A stretch of DNA of 64,000 bases from Clostridium fessum (GCF_003024715.1 NZ_PYLO01000001.1:248001-312000), one strand, 5' to 3'. Positions 16,069-25,619 are shown, numbered from the stretch's first letter. A program made the numbers and translations. Notes: generated from the sequence alone by a model not told the origin.

Positions 16069-17364
16069 ATGAGTATGGCGAAGGTAAGACACCTTCTACA
16101 TGGGATAGTGCGGCTTAACATGCGCGGCACCTCCCCGGAGAGATTCCTGAATCTCTGTACGCTGGCAGGTTTAAATGTCTGGCAGGTAAAAAAAGAGCAG
16201 GAAAATCTGCTGTTTTATATGGAAATCCGCGATTTTAAGCGGTGTGCGCCACTGGCAAGAAAAGCGGGAGTCCGTCTGCATATCGTTGAAAAGCGTGGGC
16301 TGCCGGTGTTTCTCTGGCGGAACCGGAAACGGAAAGGGTGGGCGATCAGCTTCGTTCTTTTTTTTCTGTTATTATTGTTTCTGGCACAATTTGTCTGGGA
16401 GATCGACTGGAGCGGAAACCGGCGTTATACCGAAAGTGAGCTGAATCATTACCTCCAGACACTGCAGATTGAAGAGGGAATTCCCAAGAAGCGGATTTCC
16501 TGTGCGAGGCTGGAGGAAGAACTGCGGGAGTCATTTGAAGATATCACCTGGGTGTCGGTGCGCCTGCATGGGACGCGCCTTTTCATCCGCCTGCGGGAGA
16601 GCGAGGTTCCGGTCCGTCAGGAAGTGGAGTCCGGCGAGACGTGCGATCTGACGGCGGTATCAGACGCGCGGATCACGTCGGTAGTCGTCCGGAGCGGAAT
16701 TCCGCTTGTGCAGGCGGGAGATACGGTGGAAAAGGGGCAGCTTCTGGTGTCGGGAACGGTGCCGATCACAGATGATGGAGGCGAAGAAATTTCCTCTTAC
16801 CGGGTGCGGGCGGATGCAGATATATATGGGATCCGGGAGCGGGTCGGGAGAAAGGAGCTTCCGCTCTGGAGGGAAATGCGGACGGAAACGGGAAAGAAAC
16901 GATACGGAATTGCTTTGGAAGCAGGAACACACACATTTTACTGGAAAATTCCAGAATTTTATGATATGATAGAACATACATTCGATATGGCGGAGCGGTG
17001 GGGCTTTTTCAGACGAAGCAGGCGGATGAAACCTGCCTGGACGATCCGGACGGAGTACCGGAAATTGCGGCTCCCGCTTGATTTTTATCTGCCGCTTTCT
17101 GTCGGGTGGAGTGAGTACCGGGAGACGTCTGTCTGCGAAAAAAGGTATACAGAACCAGAGCTTGCGGCGCTGTCAGCGGCATTTCAAAAGGAGACGGAAG
17201 AAAAATTGATCGAAAAAGGTGTACATATTATGGCAAGTGATGGTAGAATACTAATAAATGGCGGAGTCTGCCATTTTGAGGTACGGCTTCAGACGGAGGA
17301 GCCGATTCAAGTTGTGACACAAGGAGAACAGCAAAGGAATGAGCATAATAGAGACAATGATTGA
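16069..17364 (+). CDS. yqfD: Sporulation protein YqfD (stage IV, membrane)
   Basis: YqfD is a mother-cell membrane protein needed for efficient sporulation. The 431 residues open with a soluble ferredoxin-like domain (RLNMRGTSPERFLNLCTLAGLNVW is a clear family signature), have one transmembrane helix at about residues 86-106, then a POTRA-like region (VWEIDWSGNRRYTESEL) and a long extracytoplasmic part. The ATG at 16069 overlaps a purine-rich site at the end of yqfC; ATG 16075 is two codons later. The last 26 bases overlap the phoH start, suggesting translational coupling. Confidence 0.92.
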   Translation: MSMAKVRHLLHGIVRLNMRGTSPERFLNLCTLAGLNVWQVKKEQENLLFYMEIRDFKRCAPLARKAGVRLHIVEKRGLPVFLWRNRKRKGWAISFVLFFLLLLFLAQFVWEIDWSGNRRYTESELNHYLQTLQIEEGIPKKRISCARLEEELRESFEDITWVSVRLHGTRLFIRLRESEVPVRQEVESGETCDLTAVSDARITSVVVRSGIPLVQAGDTVEKGQLLVSGTVPITDDGGEEISSYRVRADADIYGIRERVGRKELPLWREMRTETGKKRYGIALEAGTHTFYWKIPEFYDMIEHTFDMAERWGFFRRSRRMKPAWTIRTEYRKLRLPLDFYLPLSVGWSEYRETSVCEKRYTEPELAALSAAFQKETEEKLIEKGVHIMASDGRILINGGVCHFEVRLQTEEPIQVVTQGEQQRNEHNRDND

Positions 17365-18373
17365 TATTCCGATGGAACATGAGCGGAATGTATGCGGACA
17401 GTTTGACGCGTATCTGAAAAAGATTGAGCGGACGCTGCACGTGACGATGATCACACGCGACGGCGCGCTGAAAATCATCGGTCCGGAGCAGACGATCCGG
17501 CAGGCGAAGAGTGTGTTCAACAATCTGTTAGAGCTTTCCAGGCGCGGCAATACCATTACCGAGCAGAATGTTGATTACGCCCTGTCGCTGTCCTTCACGG
17601 AGAAGGACGATCAGATTCTCGAGATCGATAAGGATATCATCTGCCGGACGATCACGGGTAAGCCGGTCAAACCGAAGACGATGGGACAGAAACAGTACGT
17701 GGACCTGATCCGCAAGAAGATGATTGTATTTGGCATCGGTCCGGCGGGTACCGGAAAAACGTATCTGGCGATGTCGATGGCGATACAGGCATTTAAGAGT
17801 GGCGAGGTAAGCCGGATCATCCTGACGCGTCCGGCGATCGAGGCGGGGGAAAAACTGGGTTTTCTGCCGGGCGATCTGCAGAGCAAGATCGATCCGTACC
17901 TGCGTCCGCTTTACGATGCGCTGTATCAGATTATGGGGGCAGAAAGTTACCTGCACAATTCTGAGAAGGGCTTGATTGAGGTGGCGCCGCTTGCGTACAT
18001 GCGTGGTCGTACCCTGGATAATGCGTTCATCATTCTCGATGAGGCGCAGAATACGACCCCGGCACAGATGAAGATGTTCCTGACACGTATCGGCTTTGGT
18101 TCTAAGGTAATCGTGACGGGCGACCAGTCGCAAAAGGATCTGCCTGCCGGAGCTACGTCCGGACTGGATACGGCGATTCATGTACTCAAGAAAATTGACG
18201 ATATTGGTTTCTGCTATCTGACCAGCAGCGACGTAGTCCGCCATCCGCTGGTACAGAAGATCGTAGAGGCATACGATGCGTATGAGAAAAAAGATGCGGA
18301 TGCGTCCCGCGGTTTCCGGAGAAATAGTTCCGGGACGCGTGACCGGAAAGATGGAGGAAGAAAGAACAGATGA
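17339..18373 (+). CDS. phoH: PhoH family ATPase (YbeZ type)
   Basis: A cytosolic P-loop ATPase of 344 residues. The N-terminal KH-like part is followed by the PhoH domain with Walker A GPAGTGKT near residues 135-142, Walker B FIILDEAQNTTP, and the VTGDQSQKDLP sensor motif. Members act beside YbeY in RNA metabolism and ribosome maturation, and here ybeY overlaps by 4 bases. The start ATG follows AAGGAGAAC. The last 25 residues are Arg/Lys/Gly-rich and look disordered, possibly RNA-contacting. Confidence 0.94.
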   Translation: MSIIETMIDIPMEHERNVCGQFDAYLKKIERTLHVTMITRDGALKIIGPEQTIRQAKSVFNNLLELSRRGNTITEQNVDYALSLSFTEKDDQILEIDKDIICRTITGKPVKPKTMGQKQYVDLIRKKMIVFGIGPAGTGKTYLAMSMAIQAFKSGEVSRIILTRPAIEAGEKLGFLPGDLQSKIDPYLRPLYDALYQIMGAESYLHNSEKGLIEVAPLAYMRGRTLDNAFIILDEAQNTTPAQMKMFLTRIGFGSKVIVTGDQSQKDLPAGATSGLDTAIHVLKKIDDIGFCYLTSSDVVRHPLVQKIVEAYDAYEKKDADASRGFRRNSSGTRDRKDGGRKNR

Positions 18374-18867
18374 CAATCCAGATCGAATATGAAGCAGAGC
18401 GGGAGTGGGAGATAGATTACCGTCCGATCATCGAGGAGATCGTGGTTGCGGCGCTCGATTATGAAAAATGCCCGTATGAGGCGGAGGTCAATGTAGTCCT
18501 GACAAATGATGAGGAGATTCATCGTATTAATAAGGAATTCCGAGGAATCGACCGGGCAACCGACGTCCTCTCTTTTCCGATGGGGGATTACGATGTGCCG
18601 TCCGATTTTGAACGGTTGGAAGAGCAGTCAGAGGACTATTTTAACCCGGAGACGGGCGAACTTCTTCTGGGCGATATCGTGATCTCGATCGATAAGGTAG
18701 ACGAGCAGGCGGAGAAATACGGTCATTCTAAGGAGCGCGAGCTGGCGTTCCTGGTGGCACACAGTATGCTGCACCTGTGCGGTTACGATCATATGGAAGA
18801 TGACGAACGCCTTGTGATGGAGAAAAAACAGGAGGAAATCCTGGCTGGCAAAGGGTATACGCGCTAA
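18370..18867 (+). CDS. ybeY: Endoribonuclease YbeY, rRNA maturation factor
   Basis: YbeY is a zinc-dependent single-strand endoribonuclease involved in 16S rRNA 3'-end maturation and ribosome quality control. The zinc-binding motif is visible as HSMLHLCGYDH, and the conserved RGIDRATDVLSFPM segment precedes it. At 165 residues it is normal size. Its ATG overlaps the phoH stop (ATGA), so the two are translationally coupled. Confidence 0.95.
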   Translation: MTIQIEYEAEREWEIDYRPIIEEIVVAALDYEKCPYEAEVNVVLTNDEEIHRINKEFRGIDRATDVLSFPMGDYDVPSDFERLEEQSEDYFNPETGELLLGDIVISIDKVDEQAEKYGHSKERELAFLVAHSMLHLCGYDHMEDDERLVMEKKQEEILAGKGYTR

Positions 18868-18949
18868 AAGCAGGGAAAAGAACCGGAGGGAAAGGGGAGA
18901 GCCCATTCGGGAAATGAGGCATATGGGGATGTGATGGGGGAAGTACGGA

Positions 18950-20074
18950 ATGAAAAAAAGCAGTTGGAAAATAAGGGCACTGGCACTGACTCTGATGGCA
19001 GTCTGCTGGCTGTCAGGCTGTTCGGCTCACAAAGAAATATCGGTAACGGCAGCAGAGACACAGGAGGAGACACGTGAGCTGTCCTTAAATACAGAGACGG
19101 AGGCCGAAACGCAGCCGGAAGCAGAGCCGGAGGGACGTTACGAAAAAGACGGGAAGATACAGAGTTATCTGACCGGGGAATGGACGGATGTCGCAAAGGC
19201 GAACCGCCGTCCGCTCGCAATCATGATGAGCAATGACAAGGCGGCGCTTCCGCAGTATGGCATCAACCATGCCGGAGTGGTCTATGAGGCACCGGTGGAA
19301 GGCAGCATGAACCGCTATATGGCACTGATAGAGGACTATGACGATCTGGACCGGATCGGTTCCGTCCGGAGCTGCCGCCCATACTATACTTTTTTTGCAA
19401 GGGAATTTGAGGCGGTCTATGCACATTATGGGCAGAATACGTTTGCACTTCCGTATCTGGAGCAGATGGAACATTTAGATGGAATCAAAGGCAATGGGGC
19501 ATCTGCGTATTTCCGGACCAAGGATCGGAAGACCCCGCACAATGCCTATGCATCGGGACCAAAGCTGCGCCAGGCGATCGAGGCGAGCGGTTATGCGGAT
19601 GCATATCTGGAGAGCTATGAGGGGCATTATACTTTTGCGCCGGAGAGTGCGCCGGTGTGCTTTGAGGATGGTATCGCAGCGGCCAAAGTAGTGCCAGGTT
19701 ATCAGTTAAGCAATCCCTGGTTTGAGTATCACCCGGAGGACGGGCTGTACTACCGGTATCAGTATGGCGGTCCGCATATGGGAGATGAAGGACAGATAGC
19801 GGTTAAAAATATTATTTTCCAATACTGCTTGTGGAAATATTATAAACCAACGGAATATCTGGATATCGATGTCCATACACCGGCGACGGGGTATTATTTT
19901 ACAAATGGACACGGCATTCTGATTCGTTGGGAAAAAGACGGCGCTTACGGCGTCACAAAGTATTACGATATGGACGGTCAGGAAATCAAGCTGAATCCGG
20001 GCAAGACCTGGGTCTGCATCCTTCCGAATGACCGTATGGATAAGGCGGAATTCTATGGAGAACAGACGGAGTAG
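18950..20074 (+). CDS. DUF3048 lipoprotein (YerB-like)
   Basis: A 374-residue exported lipoprotein with lipobox LSGC and lipidated Cys24. An acidic linker rich in Glu and Thr (residues 30-65) leads into the DUF3048 domain, recognised by RPLAIMMSNDKAALPQYGINHAGVVYEAPVEG, the RIGSVRSCRPYY motif and a C-terminal second domain ending LNPGKTWVCILP. The family is widespread in Firmicutes; its B. subtilis member is YerB, with no defined biochemical function. A long purine-rich site (GGGGGAAG) lies before ATG 18950. The next gene, a flippase, starts 20 bases before its stop. Confidence 0.88.
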   Translation: MKKSSWKIRALALTLMAVCWLSGCSAHKEISVTAAETQEETRELSLNTETEAETQPEAEPEGRYEKDGKIQSYLTGEWTDVAKANRRPLAIMMSNDKAALPQYGINHAGVVYEAPVEGSMNRYMALIEDYDDLDRIGSVRSCRPYYTFFAREFEAVYAHYGQNTFALPYLEQMEHLDGIKGNGASAYFRTKDRKTPHNAYASGPKLRQAIEASGYADAYLESYEGHYTFAPESAPVCFEDGIAAAKVVPGYQLSNPWFEYHPEDGLYYRYQYGGPHMGDEGQIAVKNIIFQYCLWKYYKPTEYLDIDVHTPATGYYFTNGHGILIRWEKDGAYGVTKYYDMDGQEIKLNPGKTWVCILPNDRMDKAEFYGEQTE

Positions 20075-21866
20075 AAGAAAACCCGGAATGCGGGAAGAGA
20101 CAGAAAGAGAGATAATCAGCCGGCAGCGCACGGCAGGACGTAGAGAAGAAGCAGCTGGAGTCAGCCGGGAAAGTGCGGGCAGAAGCCGTAACCGGTCAGG
20201 AAGCAGCCGGAAGCCGGAAGCGGTTCCGGTGAGAAAAGAAAATTTTGTTATTCAGGGTACGATCCTGGCAGTTGCCGGTATCATTGTGCGTCTGATCGGT
20301 ATTCTGTACCGCGTCCCGATGACGAATATCATCGGCGATGAGGGCATGGGATATTATTCGACGGCATTCAACGTATATAATATCATGCTGATCCTTTCAT
20401 CGTACAGTCTGCCTCTGGCGGTGTCGAAGATGGTAGCGGCCCGCCTTGCGAAAGGGCAGTACCGCAATATGAACCGTGTTCTGCGGGCGGCGCTTGTCTA
20501 TGCGACGGTCGTAGGTGGTCTGGCATGCTTTATTACCTGGAATTTTGCAAGCTTTTTTGCAACGACCTTGTTTAACACGCCGTTCTGCGTGTATGCACTC
20601 CGCACACTTGCGCCAACGATCTGGATCATGGCGTATCTGGGCGTGCTGCGCGGTTATTTCCAGGGACATGGAACGATGATTCCGACGGCGATCTCCCAGA
20701 TCCTGGAGCAGGTGGTCAACGCGATTATCAGTGTGGTGGCCGCCAGCGTCCTTTTCAAGGTGGGACTGGATACAGCGAAAGTATATGGAAAAGATGGATA
20801 TGCACAGGCATTTGGCGCGGCAGGCGGTACGATCGGCACAGGAAGCGGCGCGTTTGCAGCCCTGCTATTTGTGCTGGTATTGTTTTTACTCTACCGTCCG
20901 ACGGCAAAACGGCGGATTGCCAAGGATCGGAGCGGTAGTGTGGATTCCTACCGTCAGATTTCGAGAATCTTCTTCTTTACCGTTATTCCGGTTATCGTAA
21001 GCTCGGGTGTTTACAATATTAACTCGGTTATTGACAACGGTATCATGGCGCACGGCATGGAGTCGCTGGGACGCGGTAAAGAGTTTTTAGCCCTCTGGGG
21101 TATCTACAACAACAAATATATGCTGCTGGTACACGTCCCGCTTGCGATGGCGAATTCACTATCCTCGTCGCTGATTCCTTCGCTGTCCGGTGCAATAGCG
21201 CGTAAGGACCGAAAGGCGGCGATTGAGAAGACAGCCCTTGCGATCCGGTTTGCTATGCTGATTGCGATTCCGTCGGCGGTGGGGCTGACGGTACTTTCAG
21301 CACCGGTCAATAACCTGTTATTCCGGGGCGGCAACAATGCGGAAGCGATCCGTATGATGATGATTGGCGCTTCAGCCGTTATCTTCCTGTCGCTTTCGAC
21401 GGTTACCAATGCAATCTTACAGGGACTGAACCGGATGAATGTTCCGGTGCGGAACGCCCTGATTTCGTTGGCATTACACGTGATTGCGCTGTATATTATG
21501 CTGATGATCTTCAATATGGGTATCTACAGTATGGTATTTGCAAGTATTTTATTTGCGCTCTTTATGTGCATTTTAAATGCGATCGCGATCCGCAACACAC
21601 TTGGTTACCGCCAGGAGATGGTCAAGACCTTCCTGCTGCCGGCGATCAGCGCAGCATTTATGGGCGCGGCGGCATATGGCGTGTACCGTGGGGTTACGCT
21701 GGTGATCCACAGCAATGTGCTGGGAACGCTGCTGGCGGTGCTTGTGGCGGTCGCGGTATATGGCGTGCTTCTTATCAAGCTGCACTGTATCGAGGAAGAT
21801 GAGATGTATTCGATGCCGATGGGACGGAAACTCACACGCATCTGCCGGAAGCTGCATCTGATGTAG
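20055..21866 (+). CDS. MOP-superfamily flippase, SpoVB/YtgP (MurJ)-like
   Basis: A 603-residue polytopic protein of the polysaccharide-biosynthesis/MurJ-like flippase group, which moves undecaprenyl-linked wall precursors across the membrane. About 14 hydrophobic segments start at residue 72 with GTILAVAGIIVRLIGILYRVPM, the SpoVB/YtgP signature, followed by GMGYYSTAFNVYN. An unusual N-terminal extension of about 65 residues is dominated by Arg, Glu and Ser and looks disordered; it begins while still overlapping the DUF3048 gene. ATG 20055 is my choice; GTG/ATG codons 20028 and 20088 are possible. Proximity to YqfCD suggests either sporulation cortex or general wall synthesis; the exact substrate is not readable. 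Confidence 0.85.
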   Translation: MENRRSRRKPGMREETEREIISRQRTAGRREEAAGVSRESAGRSRNRSGSSRKPEAVPVRKENFVIQGTILAVAGIIVRLIGILYRVPMTNIIGDEGMGYYSTAFNVYNIMLILSSYSLPLAVSKMVAARLAKGQYRNMNRVLRAALVYATVVGGLACFITWNFASFFATTLFNTPFCVYALRTLAPTIWIMAYLGVLRGYFQGHGTMIPTAISQILEQVVNAIISVVAASVLFKVGLDTAKVYGKDGYAQAFGAAGGTIGTGSGAFAALLFVLVLFLLYRPTAKRRIAKDRSGSVDSYRQISRIFFFTVIPVIVSSGVYNINSVIDNGIMAHGMESLGRGKEFLALWGIYNNKYMLLVHVPLAMANSLSSSLIPSLSGAIARKDRKAAIEKTALAIRFAMLIAIPSAVGLTVLSAPVNNLLFRGGNNAEAIRMMMIGASAVIFLSLSTVTNAILQGLNRMNVPVRNALISLALHVIALYIMLMIFNMGIYSMVFASILFALFMCILNAIAIRNTLGYRQEMVKTFLLPAISAAFMGAAAYGVYRGVTLVIHSNVLGTLLAVLVAVAVYGVLLIKLHCIEEDEMYSMPMGRKLTRICRKLHLM

Positions 21867-21909
21867 GGTTAGAAATTTAGCTATGATTAAAATTTAGAAA
21901 AAAGTGAAT

Positions 21910-21941
21910 AATAAGGATACACAACAGGAGGTATCCTTATT
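21910..21941 (+). promoter_or_regulatory. Hairpin with the ribosome binding site in its loop
   Basis: AATAAGGATAC (21910-21920) pairs perfectly with GTATCCTTATT (21931-21941) around the 10-base loop ACAACAGGAG. The loop carries the Shine-Dalgarno and the right arm ends at the base before the ATG at 21942. This places ribosome access under control of an 11-bp stem. Confidence 0.75.
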
Positions 21942-22319
21942 ATGAGAAAATATCAGGGAATACTGTTTGCGGCGCTTTTTTGTTTTGCAATGCTTCTGCT
22001 TCTGGCGGCAGGGCTCTGGTGGTACCGTCCACGGCGGGCGGAACCGGTACCGGGGCGCGTGTATGAGTCAGAGCGGATGCCGGAGAATAATGCGGTTCTG
22101 AATCCGGAACCGGAAGTGGCGGAGAAACAATCCGGCTATTGTCTGACGGCGGAGGATGGGATGCTGCTTATCTTTGATGGAACAAGCGGCGAAGTCTGTT
22201 TCCAAACCCATATGCCGCTCTCAGAATTTTCCGTGGAAGAACAGGAAAAACTGCTGGAAGGAGTCTGGTTCGACACAATGACGGATGTGTTTCACTATCT
22301 GGAGTCTTTCAGCAGTTAG
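21942..22319 (+). CDS. Small exported or membrane-anchored protein with BofC-C-like segment
   Basis: A 125-residue protein with an N-terminal hydrophobic helix (residues 6-27, ending in a Trp-Trp-Tyr-Arg stop) and an extracytoplasmic part. A short Pro/Glu linker leads to about 60 residues (YCLTAEDGMLLIFDG to FHYLESFSS) that resemble the C-terminal domain of BofC-type proteins, seen as a recurring small domain in Lachnospiraceae. That likeness is by eye and uncertain. The gene is 75 bases after the flippase and 84 before the FAD enzyme. Its translation start is inside a striking hairpin. Function unknown. Confidence 0.6.
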   Translation: MRKYQGILFAALFCFAMLLLLAAGLWWYRPRRAEPVPGRVYESERMPENNAVLNPEPEVAEKQSGYCLTAEDGMLLIFDGTSGEVCFQTHMPLSEFSVEEQEKLLEGVWFDTMTDVFHYLESFSS

Positions 22320-22403
22320 ATGTGATTATAATACAGTCAAAAAACAAAGAAGAAAGTCCGCGTATGAACGGTACGAAGCAAACGGTCAGGAAGGGAAATA
22401 GGG

Positions 22404-23648
22404 ATGAGTCAGAATAAAGTAATCATAGTGGGAGCGGGAGCAGCCGGAATGACGGCTGCCATTTTTGCTGCCAGGGAGGGCGCTCAGGTGGTTCTGCTGG
22501 AACATAAAGACCGGGTCGGCAAGAAGATCCTGTCTACCGGCAATGGACGCTGTAACCTTTCAAACCGTTTGCAGGAGCCGTTCTGCTACCGCAGTGGTCA
22601 GCCGGATTTTCCATGGAAGGCGCTTGGGGCGTTTACGCTTCCGATGACACTGGAATATTTTGAGGATCTCGGCGTTTTGACGCGGGAGCGGGGCGGATAT
22701 CTGTACCCATATTCCGGGCAGGCAAGCGCTGTTTTAGATGCACTCCGTCTGGGACTTGCGCGGGAGTCGGTTCAGGTGGTGACGGAATGTGAAGTTTTCT
22801 CGATCACGCCGCGCGAAGATGCGAAACACCGGTTTGAAGTGAAGACGTCCCAGGGGAGCTTTTCGGGCGAGACGCTGATTCTGGCGTGCGGCAGCAAGGC
22901 GGCACCGGGTACAGGTTCGGATGGAAGCGGATATAAGCTGGCGAAACGGCTGGGACACCATATCATCAAGCCGCTTCCGGCACTGGTTCAGCTTCGTTGC
23001 CCGGAAAAGTTCTTTAAACAGCTCGCTGGAGTACGCGCGGATGCCTCTGTGATACTCTACAGCGATGGCAGAAAGCTGGCGGAGGACAAGGGCGAGGTGC
23101 AGCTTACGGATTATGGTATTTCGGGGATTCCGGTTTTCCAGGTCAGCCGCTTTGCGGCGCGCGCGCTCAATGAGGGACGGGATGTACGGGCGGTACTCAA
23201 TTTTTATCCGGAATGTCCGGAAACGGAGACACGCCGGATATTAAAAGAGCGGAGTGAGCGCCTGAAAGAACGGCAGGTGGAGGACTTTTTTTCCGGCTGG
23301 ATACATAAAAAACTGGCAGCTCTGTTTTTAAAACAGGCAGGAATCCGGCCAGATCGGACGGTTGGCAGCCTGACAGAGGCACAGATTCAGACGCTGGGGG
23401 ATCTGCTCTGCCGGTTTGAGGTCAGCGTGAACGGTACAAATTCCTTTGAACAGGCACAGATCTGCTGCGGCGGCGTCGATGTGCGGGAGGTTGACGCACA
23501 GACGATGGAATCGAAGAAGGTAAAAGGGTTATATTTTGCCGGGGAGATTCTGGATGTCGATGGCATCTGCGGCGGTTATAATCTCCAGTGGGCGTGGAGC
23601 AGCGGCGCAGCAGCTGGAAAATGTGCTGGAAGGGAGTCAGATAAATGA
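22404..23648 (+). CDS. FAD-binding flavoprotein, BaiN/HI0933 (aminoacetone oxidase) family
   Basis: A 414-residue cytosolic flavoprotein. The N-terminal dinucleotide-binding motif is VGAGAAGMTAAIFAA, followed by LLEHKDRVGKKILSTGNGRCNLSN, a signature of the HI0933/BaiN family; the C-terminal GLYFAGEILDVDGICGGYNLQWAWSSG binds FAD. Members are variously annotated as aminoacetone oxidases or NAD(P)/FAD oxidoreductases; BaiN takes part in bile-acid dehydroxylation in some Clostridia, but that cannot be inferred for this copy. The next flavoprotein overlaps its stop by 4 bases, making a two-gene FAD operon. Confidence 0.87.
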   Translation: MSQNKVIIVGAGAAGMTAAIFAAREGAQVVLLEHKDRVGKKILSTGNGRCNLSNRLQEPFCYRSGQPDFPWKALGAFTLPMTLEYFEDLGVLTRERGGYLYPYSGQASAVLDALRLGLARESVQVVTECEVFSITPREDAKHRFEVKTSQGSFSGETLILACGSKAAPGTGSDGSGYKLAKRLGHHIIKPLPALVQLRCPEKFFKQLAGVRADASVILYSDGRKLAEDKGEVQLTDYGISGIPVFQVSRFAARALNEGRDVRAVLNFYPECPETETRRILKERSERLKERQVEDFFSGWIHKKLAALFLKQAGIRPDRTVGSLTEAQIQTLGDLLCRFEVSVNGTNSFEQAQICCGGVDVREVDAQTMESKKVKGLYFAGEILDVDGICGGYNLQWAWSSGAAAGKCAGRESDK

Positions 23649-25285
23649 TACGAGTAAATCAGGTAAAACTGCCGGTCAGCCACAGTGAGGCGGATCTTCG
23701 CAAGAAAACTGCCAAAATGATGGGAGTATCGGCAGATCAGATACAGTCGGTGGAGCTGGTGCGCCAGTCTCTGGATGCGCGCAAAAAGCCAGATCTGTAC
23801 TATTTATATGCATTAGATGTTGCAGTGGCAGGGAAAGAGGCGGCGATTGTCAAACGTGCGCGCAGTGTAAATGTGCAGATTCGAAAGGAAGAGGCGTACC
23901 GCCTGCCCGATCCGGGAATAGAGCCGCTTCGGGAACGACCGGTAATCGTGGGCTTTGGTCCGGCAGGTATGTTTTGTGGTCTGATGTTGGCGCGTGCCGG
24001 ATATCGTCCGCTTATTCTGGAACGGGGGCTGGATGCGGACAGCCGTGCAAAGGCAGTTGCACGTTATTGGACAGATGGAACGCTGGATACGGAGTGCAAT
24101 GTGCAGTTCGGCGAGGGCGGTGCCGGTACGTTTTCAGATGGAAAGCTGAATACGCTGGTCAAGGATCCGTCTGGGCGGAATAAGGAAGTGCTGAAAATCT
24201 TGGCGCAGGCGGGCGCGGATCCGACGATTACCTATGTGAACAAGCCGCACGTTGGAACGGATGTTCTGCGGACGGTGGTAAAGAATATTCGAAGTGAGAT
24301 AGAGAGTCTGGGCGGTGAGGTACGGTTTGGCTGCCGTCTGGAGGACTTTGAGACACAGAATGGTCATTTGTGTTCCATCCGCGTCAGTGCCCGTAAAGGC
24401 ACGTCGGAGGCAGTACGGACGGTGGAGGAGATTCCGGCATCGGCACTGGTGCTGGCGATCGGGCATAGCGCCCGCGATACGTTTGCGATGCTGGCAGAGA
24501 AACCGCTCGACATGCAGGCAAAGGCATTTGCGGTGGGACTGCGGATCCAGCACCCACAGACGCAGATCAACTTAAGCCAGTACGGACGGGAAGAAGCCGG
24601 GAATCTGGGGGCTGCCAGCTATAAGCTGACGGCACAGACCTCCGGAGGCAGGGGCGTGTATTCTTTCTGTATGTGTCCGGGCGGCTTTGTTGTGGATGCA
24701 TCCTCAGAGCCGGGACGGCTGGCAATCAACGGCATGAGCAACCATGATCGTGCCGGTGCAAACGCAAACAGCGCCCTGATTGTGACCGTTACACCGGAGG
24801 ATTTTCCACAGCCGGGCACACTTGGCGGCGTGACGTTCCAGCGTCAACTGGAGGAAGCGGCATACCGCTGCGGCGGCGGAAAAATCCCGGTACAGCTTTA
24901 TGGAGATTTCCGGGAAAACCGGATTTCAACGGGATTTGGAGCAGTGACACCACAGTTTGAAGGGCAGTTTGCATTTGGAAATCTGCGGGAGGTGCTGCCG
25001 GAAGCGCTTTCGGCAGCGATGTTAGAGGGAATGGAACATTTTGGACATGTGATTCATGGCTTTGACCGTGAGGATGCGGTTTTTGCCGGAGTAGAGAGCC
25101 GGACCTCCTCGCCGCTGCGGATTCCGCGTGACCACGCGACGATGGAGAGCAGCACGATCGCGGGCATCTACCCATGCGGCGAAGGCGCTGGATATGCGGG
25201 CGGCATTACCTCGGCGGCGATGGATGGGATGAAGACGGCAGAGGCAATTATCGCGAAGTATGCTATCCCCCAAATTAAATTGTGA
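23645..25285 (+). CDS. FAD-dependent dehydrogenase (COG2509-like)
   Basis: A 546-residue protein with an N-terminal basic alpha/beta domain (residues 1-95, containing VSADQIQSVELVRQSLDARKKP) followed by a Rossmann FAD domain (VGFGPAGMFCGLMLARAGY). Typical blocks are TYVNKPHVGTDVLR, KAFAVGLRIQHPQTQIN and the C-terminal GEGAGYAGGITSAAMDG. It belongs to a widespread uncharacterised dehydrogenase family of Firmicutes. It overlaps the upstream BaiN-like gene, which is a common pairing. Substrate unknown. Confidence 0.87.
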   Translation: MIRVNQVKLPVSHSEADLRKKTAKMMGVSADQIQSVELVRQSLDARKKPDLYYLYALDVAVAGKEAAIVKRARSVNVQIRKEEAYRLPDPGIEPLRERPVIVGFGPAGMFCGLMLARAGYRPLILERGLDADSRAKAVARYWTDGTLDTECNVQFGEGGAGTFSDGKLNTLVKDPSGRNKEVLKILAQAGADPTITYVNKPHVGTDVLRTVVKNIRSEIESLGGEVRFGCRLEDFETQNGHLCSIRVSARKGTSEAVRTVEEIPASALVLAIGHSARDTFAMLAEKPLDMQAKAFAVGLRIQHPQTQINLSQYGREEAGNLGAASYKLTAQTSGGRGVYSFCMCPGGFVVDASSEPGRLAINGMSNHDRAGANANSALIVTVTPEDFPQPGTLGGVTFQRQLEEAAYRCGGGKIPVQLYGDFRENRISTGFGAVTPQFEGQFAFGNLREVLPEALSAAMLEGMEHFGHVIHGFDREDAVFAGVESRTSSPLRIPRDHATMESSTIAGIYPCGEGAGYAGGITSAAMDGMKTAEAIIAKYAIPQIKL

Positions 25286-25375
25286 GAGAGAATGGTTCAG
25301 CGGCTTTAGGCTTTATAGTAAGGATGTCTGCCTGTAGCTGCGAAGAAACAAGCATTATAAGAGGAGAAATGATAG

Positions 25376-25603
25376 ATGAAACAGGAAAGAATTGACCGTA
25401 TTAATACGTTATATCATAAGAGCCAGGCAGTTGGATTGACCGAAGAAGAGAAAAAAGAGCAGGCAGCGCTTCGGAAGGAGTACATTGAGTCAATCCGTGG
25501 AAATATGCGAGGACAGTTAAATTCGATACTGATTAAAGAGAAAGACGGTTCTATCACGGATCTGGGTAAGAAATACGGCGGCGTTACGGATACGAAGAAT
25601 TAA
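25376..25603 (+). CDS. DUF896 (YnzC family) small protein
   Basis: A 75-residue charged helical protein. The order ERIDRINTLYHKSQAVGLTEEEKKEQAALRKEYIESIRGNMRGQL is the DUF896 signature, predicted as a two-helix hairpin. B. subtilis members (YnzC) are associated with the SOS region but their role is not defined. RBS AGAGGAGAA precedes ATG 25376. It lies 16 bases ahead of the 5-formyl-THF cyclo-ligase gene. Confidence 0.9.
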   Translation: MKQERIDRINTLYHKSQAVGLTEEEKKEQAALRKEYIESIRGNMRGQLNSILIKEKDGSITDLGKKYGGVTDTKN

Positions 25604-25619
25604 TTGAAGGGTAGAAGAG

